DNA of 64,000 nucleotides, taken from the NCBI GenBank assembly GCA_947646735.1, contig CANTFK010000072.1, forward strand, positions 310,001 to 374,000, given 5' to 3'. The position numbers were made by a program, and so were the translations under genes. The DNA is from Peronospora farinosa (Eukaryota; Oomycota; Peronosporomycetes; Peronosporales; Peronosporaceae). This document shows positions 53,821-61,800 of the stretch, in pieces. Each line of letters opens with the position of its first letter. Positions within the stretch are counted from its first letter, which is position 1. The notes below the pieces were generated by a model. The model made no database searches, was not told where the DNA came from, and worked only from the letters and a program-made list of their open reading frames with translations.

Positions 53821-54834
53821 ATGGGGCAGGGACTTGGTGAACAAGCCCTGGTCAATCTCTTGCATTGTCCTCCTGAGCAACATGTTGCTCAGTTGGAGCA
53901 ATATGAGGCGTTTGTGTTCGGACAGCGTAGAAACGCGTCCGAGGTAAACAGCCAAGCCACCGCTGAGTCCATCACTAAGACTCAGGATGAGCTTAGGCTT
54001 GAGCAGGCACGTAATGGGGCGCTCAACAGAACTGTTGAGACGCTCTCTGCTCGGCCTGCTCAACCGAGGCCCATTCGGATGGACCGTCCGAAGTTCGATG
54101 GAACTAGCCCTCACACGATTGTTCACTGGCTATTAGCAGTGGAGCAATGTGGAGTGGCGCAGCTCATCGAAGACAACACCAGAATGGTGTCGTATGCCAT
54201 GTCCAACTTGCGTGGCAAAGCGTCAGAGTGGGCATACTCTGCGCTGATGGCTAATGCTGATGCATTTCCATCATGGGCGATCTTTAAGGCAAAGATTCGC
54301 GCCATGTATCAGCCTCCTAACAACGAAGTGTTGCTTATGGTGCGCTTCTTTGGAGCACGACAGACGAAACGATCCTTGCAAGAATTTGTGCAGGAGATGC
54401 GTTCGCTGTCGGCGTCCATTAATGGGGAACCTATACCAGAACGTATCAAGGTGGCCACGTTCATGAATGGACTTAGGCACGGCCCATCGCGTCAGGCCAT
54501 TTTCAGAAAGGTGCCAGCGACGATGGAAGAGGCAATTGACATTGCCTTAGTTGAGGAGCAATCCTACAACAGCGCCTCGGCGACAGCCTATTCCAGGCCG
54601 TCGTCCGAGAAGTCTGATGCCACTTTTATGGAGTTAGGCAATGCAGATGTGATCTGCTACAAGTGCGGCAAGCGAGGCCATATGATGGCTCGCTGCTATG
54701 CCAAAGTAGCTGCTGGTGCTAAGGCAGCCAGCAAAAGGTCTCCCAACCCGGAGGGAGGTGCGAAAAACCAGCGTGCACGACGCACGGGTTCAGCACCTGC
54801 CCAAGATGGGTCGGGAAATGTGGGAGCGCAGTAG
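53821..54834 (+). CDS. gag: Retrotransposon Gag polyprotein
   Basis: This encodes 337 residues from the ATG at 53821. The frame is open slightly further up, but without an ATG. The N-terminal part is helical (EQHVAQLEQYEAFVFGQRRN). A retrotrans_gag-type capsid domain lies at about 85-260: MDRPKFDGTSPHTIVHWLL, LRGKASEWAYSALM, and LQEFVQEMRSL. The nucleocapsid zinc knuckle CYKCGKRGHMMARC is near residue 280, followed by a basic tail. Known: Gag forms the cytoplasmic virus-like particle and packages the RNA. This is the only intact frame on the sense strand of the element, so it could still supply particles in trans. The stop at 54832 is 50 bp before the protease frame. Confidence 0.88.
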   Translation: MGQGLGEQALVNLLHCPPEQHVAQLEQYEAFVFGQRRNASEVNSQATAESITKTQDELRLEQARNGALNRTVETLSARPAQPRPIRMDRPKFDGTSPHTIVHWLLAVEQCGVAQLIEDNTRMVSYAMSNLRGKASEWAYSALMANADAFPSWAIFKAKIRAMYQPPNNEVLLMVRFFGARQTKRSLQEFVQEMRSLSASINGEPIPERIKVATFMNGLRHGPSRQAIFRKVPATMEEAIDIALVEEQSYNSASATAYSRPSSEKSDATFMELGNADVICYKCGKRGHMMARCYAKVAAGAKAASKRSPNPEGGAKNQRARRTGSAPAQDGSGNVGAQ

Positions 54835-54884
54835 GGGCGGGATGCCCTACTGTCGCGGACTCTGAAGCTACCCCTAAGTTCAGA

Positions 54885-55460
54885 GTGATCGAACAAATGG
54901 GTAGCATAGTCCCTGAGGTTCCGAAAGGTAGGACCTCAACCCTTTTGGTCTATAGCGCTCGAGTACGAGGCTATGACCAAGTGATGACCCTTCTCGTGGA
55001 TTCGGGTGCATCACAAAACTTTGTGAAACTCGCGGCTATGAAAAAGAGACCGGCGAGTTATGAGTTGCTTTGCCAGGATGTCAAGCGAGAAGAGGCGATC
55101 GTTCTTTTAGCGAACGGCGCGCTCGTCAAATCGGAGGGAGTTCAAGTTGAACTCGCCTTCAGTTTCAGTGACTTCTCCTGTAAAGAGAAGTTCACAGTGC
55201 TAGGTATGGAGAGTCCGTATGACCTCATCCTAGGCATGCCTTGGTTGGCTAAACACCAACCATGGATAGACTGGCGTACACGCACAGTCGCTAGCTCTAC
55301 GCAAGACACCGGAAAGGATGTGCTCTTGCGAGAGGCTTATGTGGCTGATGCTGTGTCCAACACAGTCGAGGGTGCGATTAAGGTATGTCAATCGACACCA
55401 GGAACTACCCAGCTCGAAAGGAGTGGTGTTGTTGGAAGTGCACTGGCGGAAAGCCAGTGA
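54885..55460 (+). pseudogene. Pol fragment: retroviral-type aspartic protease
   Basis: This encodes 191 residues without a clear ATG at the start; the frame begins at a GTG. The active-site motif LLVDSGASQNFV is near residue 35 and the flap/hydrophobic motif DLILGMPWL near 115. It matches the usual pepsin-fold protease that cuts Gag-Pol. The frame ends at 55460. The following coding continues in another frame from about 55385, so a frameshift separates it from reverse transcriptase. Confidence 0.8.
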
Positions 55461-57495
55461 CACATATTCCTACCCAGGTCGAAAAGACTGGTGTAGTCAA
55501 TGGGGCTATGACAGGTAGTCATGCGTCCAATAGTCCTGCACAGAGCCGAGAGCCTGTGGCAGTTGATGGTGGGCTGACAGGAAGTCAAGCGCCACAAGAA
55601 CCGGCACAGAGCCAAGAGCCTGGTGCGGTTGGAAGGAGTGCGTTAGCTGAGATAGCAACGACACCTTCTTCCAGGTCAAAGGTCGTGGTGACTCGAAGAA
55701 CGAGCACCAGACGTATTAAGACGATCAAGGGCACGTCGAAACGAGTGACCCTTGGATCAGTCTCGGTCCAAGAGGACGGACCTACGAACGAGTTGTTCGA
55801 GGCCGTCGAAGACAAAATGCCGGAGGCATCCTCAGTTGAGGTGCTCCAACTTGTCTTGGCATCTGCCGAGGAGATAGTAAATCTCTCGGAGATGACGTGG
55901 GATCTGTTCCTGTCCGAATTAAAGGAAGGAAAGATCCACGAGATAGTCGCACCAGTTCCAGAAGAGAACGTGGTGGACTGTTGCTCTTCATCCACAATGG
56001 ATGAGAGCGTCTTGGAGACCGACAAAAAGAAACGGTTTGCTGCTCAAGGCTGGGATGTCTTGAAGGACAGCCCGTTATATGATGCTCTGTGGAAACACCG
56101 TGATGTGTTTCCAGTAGAATTGCCGATCCGCCTACCGGCCGATAGGGGCATCAGGCACGAGGTTGACCTGGAACCTGGCACCAAGTATTGTGTGACCAGG
56201 CAATGGCCGTTGCCGAAGGAACAAGTCGATTACATCGATGAGTTCTCGACAAGCGAGCTAAGGCGGGACATGTACGTGAGAGCAAGTCGCCTCACTGCAG
56301 CCCTACCTTCTGTGTGCGTAAAGCCACGGGTGGATGGCGCGTGGTTCATGCTTATAATGAGCTGAACCCGGCCACCATTCCGGCTCAAACGCCGATCCCG
56401 CGGAAAGATGTTTTGTTGAATTTCATGGGAAAGTCAACTATCTTTTCCGTGTTGGATCTGAAGGATGGCTACTATCAGGTTCTCATGAGAGATACCGATG
56501 TAGCCAAAACGGCAGTAAGCACCCCAAGCGGTATGCTGTGGGAGTGGCTTGTGATGCCACAAGGGTTGAAAAATGCTCCGGCAACATTCAACCTAGTGGT
56601 GGCTCACGTGATGCGTCAGCACCGTGCCTACGCGCCCCATTACTTTGACGATGTATTCGTGCATAGTAGGGCGGAGGACGGTCTGAGAGCGATAGAGTCG
56701 CACAAGCGTCATTTAGACGCTGCGTTGCAGACTCTGAGTGACGCCCAATTATACGTGAACTTGCAAAAGTGCGTAATAGGCGTCCCCGAGATACCGGTAC
56801 TGGGCTGCATCGTAGGTGCACATGGTGTACGAGCAGACCCAGAAAAGGTAAAGGCTGTAAAGGAATGGCCAGTCCCACGTCATGTGAAGGATCTGCGCCA
56901 ATTCCTTGGGCTCGCTAATTACTTGCATAAGTACAGCAAGAATTATGCGGAGCAGACTAAGCCATTGTCTGACCTTTTGAAAAAGGATACAGCATGGACT
57001 TGGTCAAAAGAACAAGAAGATGCGTTCACATCAGTGAAGCAATCTCTTGTAGAGGCACCGGTATTGGCATTGCCAGACGCGGATAAGCGTCTGCGATGCA
57101 AGCAATTTTGCAATCGGCAGCGCGCTCATGCAGAAGGATGACAACGGCGTTGACCGTGTCATTTCGTATCAGTCTCGTCTTTTGAAAGCTGCCGAGCTGA
57201 ATTACCCTGTGCATGACAAGGAGCTACTTTCAATTAAGTATGCCCTTGTGAAGTTTCGGGTGCACCTTTTGGGCACCGAACCTTTGTGGTTTATACGGAT
57301 CACGCATCACTGCGGACCGCTATAAATTTACCGCACATCTCGCCGAGAATGGCAAGATGGCTAACATTCTTCTCTGAATTTAATTTCAAAGTTGAATATA
57401 AGCCGGGTAAGTCGAATTTCTTGGATGACGCGTTATCGCGCAGACCATACTGCGAGGCAAGACACCAGGAAAGTGTGTCTCGTGCGAAGGCATAA
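55461..57495 (+). pseudogene. Pol fragment: linker, reverse transcriptase and RNase H, broken
   Basis: The sequence runs in three successive frames. 55461-56365 is a linker with imperfect repeats (QSREPVAVDGGLTGSQAP and QSQEPGAVG), then the start of reverse transcriptase. 56314-57141 is the catalytic part, with FSVLDLKDGYYQV, PQGLKNAPATF and the YFDD box at 56641. 57128-57325 and 57286-57495 carry RNase H, ending GKSNFLDDALSR. Frame changes occur near 56340, 57100 and 57290, and a stop lies at 57493. Known: reverse transcriptase copies the RNA and RNase H removes it. No full-length enzyme can be made. Confidence 0.85.
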
Positions 57496-57510
57496 GGTTG
57501 GTCGTCAACA

Positions 57511-59067
57511 TTGGCAGCCATGAAGGCCTACCATGTGACGATATCCATGGCCTCCGAAAAAAAGGAGTGTTACAGTCAGGACGAACATTGTCGCCTGCTA
57601 TTGGATCATTTTGGTGGACGAAAGGTTACCCTTCCGTCGCACCACTCAGCGAAGTTAAATCGCTTTAGTTACAGTGATGGCCTGTTATGGCATCAACTGT
57701 CACCCTGTGATCCCTTGAGAATCTATGTCCCTCATGACACAGATCTCAAGCTGATGATACTTCACGAGTGCCATGATGCGCCATCTAGTGGGCATCTGGG
57801 CCGTGAAAAGAAATTCTTACGAGTGTCAGAGGAATTTTGTTGGCCCCACCTATATCGGTGGGTGGCCAACTATATTCGCTCTTGCGAAGAGTGTCAGCGC
57901 ATAAAGCCTGCACCTTCGAACAGTGCGCCACTGAAGCCACTGCCGATTCCAACTGAATGTTGGAAGTCGGTCAGTTTGGACTTCATGTTTGGCTTACCGC
58001 CTGACCATAAAGGCAGGACGGGGCTCGTCGTCTTTGTAGACAGACTGAGCAAGATGGTGCATTTGGCACCATGTAGCACCAAGATTTCAGGAAAAGAGGC
58101 TGCCCTCTTGTTTCTGGATCACGTGTATCGACTACACGGAATGCCCGAGTCCATAGTATCGGACCGGGATCCGCGTTTTACGTCGGGTTTTTGGCGAAAT
58201 GTGTTTGAGCTGCTGGAAAGCAAGCTCCACATGTCAACCGCTGATCATCCCCAGACCGATGGTCAATCATAACGTGCCAATCGAGTCGTGGCGGATGTGT
58301 TGCGTACAGTAGCGACTCTTAAAGAATGGAGCAAGCAATTGCCATTCGTGAAGTTCTCTATAAATAACAGTGTTCACGCCAGTACGGGTGAAACACCGTT
58401 TTACATAAACGGACTGCGTCATCCTCGAACGCCAGTATCGTTTGTACGCAGCCCGAGTCTTAGTGGGGGAGGGCCCCTCACTTCGCTCGGTGCGAATGCC
58501 AAAGAGGGCCAAGGTTGCTCTAGTGACACTGCTAATTTAGCAGTGGTCACGTCACCTATAGGTGTCACAGAGGAGGCACGGAAAGAAATGCCAGCGCTCC
58601 TTGATGATGACACTATGGTGTTATTAACAGCGTCGATCCATGAACGACCTCTTGGAGGCGTCATCGGCGAGATGGATGCTAAAAGCGTGAGCGAAGCTCA
58701 GCGCTTTGTGGATGAGCGATTAGCCATCACACGTAAAGTCCGTGACGCGATGGCAAGCGCACAGGACAAGCAAAAACAATATGCAGACCAGAATTGTCGC
58801 AAAAACAATGAACACTTTAGTGTGGGGGACAAAGTGCTATTAAGTACTGCTACCCTACCTAAACATTCAATCTATGTACTACCTGGTGGTACTACTAAGA
58901 TATTGCCCCGGTTCATTGGGCCCTTTACAGTGGTTGAAGAAATTGGAGACCTAAATTATAGGCTCACTCTCCCACCGTATATGAAGACGCACCCCGTATT
59001 TTACGTGGGTCGTCTGAAACGGTATGTTGATCCAGAATTGATCACATATCCACATCGGTCTCGTTAG
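57511..59067 (+). pseudogene. Pol fragment: integrase with internal stop
   Basis: One frame, interrupted by TAA at 58270-58272. Upstream of it are the zinc-binding HHCC region (HECHDAPSSGHLG to CEECQRIKP), the first catalytic Asp (SLDFMFGL) and the second (VSDRDPRFTSGFW). The stop falls right after DGQS, where the family has its catalytic Glu, so the D,D-35-E triad is cut. The remainder (58273-59067) carries the end of the core and the C-terminal SH3-like domain (HPVFYVGRLKRY). No active product is possible without readthrough. Confidence 0.85.
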
Positions 59068-59108
59068 ACCGATGGTGACGTCGACTGTGAGTCGAGCGTC
59101 GCGGCCGA

Positions 59109-59402
59109 TCAGGCGACGAGGAAGCCGAGAGGCTCCCCGTATACGAACGAGGCGATAGAGGACTTGGTGATCGAGAAGGACTCCGCGCTTGACGCGGGTC
59201 TCTCATCACCAGTCACTCTAAGATGTCCAAACGGGTCATACCCCTGACGGTCCCTCGCCCTCACATCGCGCAGATCCGAGGTCAGTCGCGAGACTTGACT
59301 CTCGAGATCTGTCACCTGCCTCTTCAGTGCAGCGGACTCAGCCTGCGACTGAACAGCAGCAGGGTAGGCAGCCGCGAGTAGATGGGCGCGTAATCGCCAC
59401 TC
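59109..59402 (-). other. Antisense open segment with coiled coil
   Basis: The minus strand is open for 98 codons from 59402 to a stop at 59109. It contains a clear heptad stretch (LKRQVTDLESQVSRLTSDLR), followed by RQGYDPFGHLRVTG. There is no ATG at its head. It is separated from the antisense ORF at 59618-60496 by the chromodomain stretch. It could be the last exon or a frameshifted end of that gene, but no phase-compatible splice pair was found. Confidence 0.4.
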
Positions 59403-59418
59403 CTATCGGGCGCCAACT

Positions 59419-59628
59419 GTGTTTGTGGACACGGATGGGAGCACGCGCTTCCTTGTTGGAAGGCTGTTGGCCCACCGGTTTGTGAAGCGAAAGCTCCAAA
59501 TCCTTGTCCAGTGGAAGGGTTACCCAACGAGCTTTGACTCGTGGGAGCCTGTGGACGCTTTGCGCGTTGACGTGCCTGGGCTGGTGGCTTCTTATGTGAA
59601 GCAGCACCAGCTGTCTTCTATCTGCTAG
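59419..59628 (+). pseudogene. Chromodomain fragment
   Basis: About 69 residues in the same frame as the integrase end but after several stops. LAHRFVKRKLQILVQWKGYP, then TSFDSWEPVDAL, is a chromodomain core. Known: in chromoviruses this tail of integrase binds histone marks and steers insertion to heterochromatin. Here it is cut off from the enzyme by the stop-rich stretch 59068-59418. Confidence 0.75.
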
Positions 59629-60496
59629 GTCCGGACGGACTAGCAGAAGAAGCGTGGTGAGAATTAATTGGGGGTCGCTTACCACCCATAATTTCATGCG
59701 CACGCTTCATGGAGAAGCTGGTTCGCTGCGACCGCTGTTTCGTTGCATCTTCATGCAAGGTAACACGGCGCCGAAGTTCAGCTTCATAGTCGTCGGCTGT
59801 TTCGTTAGAACGCAGCACGACTGGAATTGGGAAAGCACGACCAAGTGCTTTGCCCTGCTTTTTCCACAAGGGAAAGACGCTATAAAACTTATGAGCGTCT
59901 ATAGTTGCACGCTGCAAAAGCGCTGCGCTAAACCCATCCGAGTTCATCCACTCAGATGGAGGTGGCATTGGTGGCAAGCCACCACTCACGTAGCCGCCCT
60001 CGCGACGGCGGGATAGTGAGGTCAAAGGTGTACTTGGTGGAGCTTTAAGCTCACACTCACCTGAGTCTGACTCTCCATTATGGATTGTCAAGACATCAGC
60101 TTGAGAAGTTACATCTGACTGAGTCGCGACTACTCCTTTCGAAGTAGCGTGCTCAGTCTTAGTCGCTGCGCTCGTAGGCGCAGACGACGAGGTTTTACCT
60201 TCGCTTGCAGGAAGCATAGATGCTTCCTCAAGGACGGGTGCCTCAAATGATGGGGACATATGTCCCATCAATGCACTATGCTCATCGCCACTTTGGGGTG
60301 ATGGCAGTGGTGTGGTCTCATTGTAGTCTACAATGAGAGATGGATCTTCATCCACATTATCATGAAATGGAAGATTCACCCCAGTGCCTGACGCACTTTG
60401 CGACGGCTGCGATAAATCGCGGCGCGTACGCTTAGTGCTGGACTGCATGGGTGCCTTTTCAGGCGACCCATCAGCCTTACCACGTTTCGGTGGCAT
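59618..60496 (-). CDS. Antisense accessory protein of the retrotransposon, function unknown
   Basis: This encodes 292 residues from the ATG at 60496, transcribed against gag-pol from just inside the 3' LTR. The N-terminus is basic (MPPKRGKADG, STKRTRRDL), like a nuclear signal. Residues 30-180 are acidic, Ser/Pro-rich and presumably disordered. About 185-275 look folded, with FYSVFPLWKKQGKALGRAFP and DDYEAELRRRV. No family was recognised. A TATAAA box on the minus strand lies at 60529-60524. The frame has no stop although the sense frames of this stretch are full of stops. The composition is coding-like, unlike the shadow frames in pol. It overlaps the chromodomain end by 11 bp. Alternatively it is a captured gene or a gag-like ORF of another element. 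Confidence 0.55.
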   Translation of the reverse strand: MPPKRGKADGSPEKAPMQSSTKRTRRDLSQPSQSASGTGVNLPFHDNVDEDPSLIVDYNETTPLPSPQSGDEHSALMGHMSPSFEAPVLEEASMLPASEGKTSSSAPTSAATKTEHATSKGVVATQSDVTSQADVLTIHNGESDSGECELKAPPSTPLTSLSRRREGGYVSGGLPPMPPPSEWMNSDGFSAALLQRATIDAHKFYSVFPLWKKQGKALGRAFPIPVVLRSNETADDYEAELRRRVTLHEDATKQRSQRTSFSMKRAHEIMGGKRPPINSHHASSASPSGPSR

Positions 60497-60587
60497 GAGT
60501 ACTGAGCAGACTAAAGCGGCGCGTTTATAACGGCTCGCAAGTCTCTCTGTCTCTTAGCGATGTTTTACAAAATGTAAAAATCGTTCT

Positions 60588-60601
60588 AAAACGGGGGATG
60601 G
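60588..60601 (+). other. Polypurine tract
   Basis: AAAACGGGGGATGG stands directly before the TG of the 3' LTR. This is where plus-strand DNA synthesis is primed in LTR elements. Confidence 0.7.
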
Positions 60602-61201
60602 TGTAACAAGGCATCTAGTTACACGTAGACATAAAGTAATATACTTAATGTTTGGTCTAAAAGTATCCATGATTACTTTTGACCTGTCACTTGGGTGCGA
60701 TACACAAATGTGATCCACCCTCGTGAATGTGATAGCCATTGATGGATTCGCATGAGAAGGGATGACGCTAGTTGAAGCTAGGCATCGCGACGTCTCAGAA
60801 GGACGTCAGTTGCGATCTTAGATCTAGATTTAAGATCATGCGACAGGATACGCTTCTAAAGTGTCGCGTATCCGATCTATATATATATATATAGCCAATC
60901 AGTAGTTAAGTATATATATAGTTATAATTAATTAAATATAGCTCAGTGTTGAATTTACTTAAACAAACGCACCACGCACGAGAAGTTGAAAAGCTTCTAC
61001 GTGACGTCGGTGCCTTCTTGTTAAGAAGTTCGTTGCACTCTCGATTAAGCGAGAGGCAACTGGTGGTACGACTGCTTAAGCAGTCGATCAACCTCCCAAC
61101 CACCCTCGCACGCGAAGGTAAGACGGTCTAACCGCTTCCTCGATTGTGCATAAGGTGTGTGCTCGTAGTACGAGGCAACTTCGTAGAAGTGCCCTTCTAC
61201 A
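60602..61201 (+). repeat. 3' LTR
   Basis: 600 bp, TGTAACAAGG...TTCTACA, matching the interrupted 5' LTR with scattered substitutions. It contains a TATATATATATATAG run near 60879. Uninterrupted, it serves as the reference that shows the insertion in the 5' LTR. Confidence 0.92.
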
Positions 61202-61338
61202 ATCATACTTGTGTTTTGTGCGTTATGGTGTAGTAGAGCGGATATGTGGCATGGTGTCAACAAGTTACATATTTGGTAGAAGCAAATTGAAGAATACGTC
61301 CACAAAAGCAAATATTGATTAGAGCGTGAATGTGGTCC
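61202..61338 (+). repeat. 137-bp direct repeat, right flank of the retrotransposon
   Basis: This is the second copy of 52311-52447, same orientation and same length, starting immediately after the CA end of the 3' LTR. The unique host sequence resumes at 61339 (ATCTTTTCTATC). Confidence 0.9.
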
Positions 61339-61496
61339 ATCTTTTCTATCGCCATATTCAAGAATAGGCACAACTGAGTGCGGGCCAACACAAAAACCAT
61401 CAGGATTGAAAGTGAGATTGGCATTCACACTGACTTACGCCGTTATTACTGCTACCGGGGTTATCCTTGTAGGTACATACCCCATGTGTAGCGGAG

Positions 61497-61800
61497 CTAC
61501 ACAGCTTTTTAGTCAGAGGAAGACCTTTTAGGCTGAAAGTTTCTATAGAACTTATTTAAGTTTCGGCTAAAAGTCACTGATTAAACGACTAAGAAGTCAC
61601 CCTGTTCTAAGGAACTAGATTGGACTTCTAGTCTACAAGTAATAGCTTAAGGTTCAGAGAACCAATGCACCATGGGCAAGAACAAGCTAGGAGCTTAAAG
61701 TTTCAGGGAACCAACGCACGAAATGCAAAAGAGAACAAGTTCTTAGGCCAAGATTATAAACGGCTTCTGAATTATTTCTGAGATTTTCTGAGAATTCATT
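61497..61800 (-). repeat. Degenerate, inverted relative of the nested solo LTR
   Basis: TGTAGCGGAGCTACACAGCT at 61497 is the reverse complement of the solo LTR's end, with one mismatch. Similarity continues through the AGAGGAAGAC stretch and the GGTTCAGAGAACCAA motif pair to about 61750-61800. The far end is too diverged to fix. It is older than the copy at 52487. Confidence 0.7.

Larger units (their letters stand above)
52448..61201 (+). mobile_element. Ty3/gypsy LTR retrotransposon (chromovirus type), degenerate
   Basis: This is an 8.75-kb element bounded by TG...CA. The LTRs are about 600 bp (52448-53690 with an insert removed, and 60602-61201). Internal order is primer site, gag with CCHC knuckle, protease, reverse transcriptase, RNase H, integrase, chromodomain, an antisense ORF, then the polypurine tract. 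The order protease-RT-RNase H-integrase with a chromodomain places it in the Ty3/gypsy chromoviruses. Pol has at least three frameshifts and several stops, so it is not autonomous. A foreign solo LTR sits in its 5' LTR. Confidence 0.93.

Noticed and set aside
55585..56025. Minus-strand frame of 146 residues in pol
   Set aside because: Shadow of the protease-RT linker; unlike 59618-60496, the sense strand is the coding one here.
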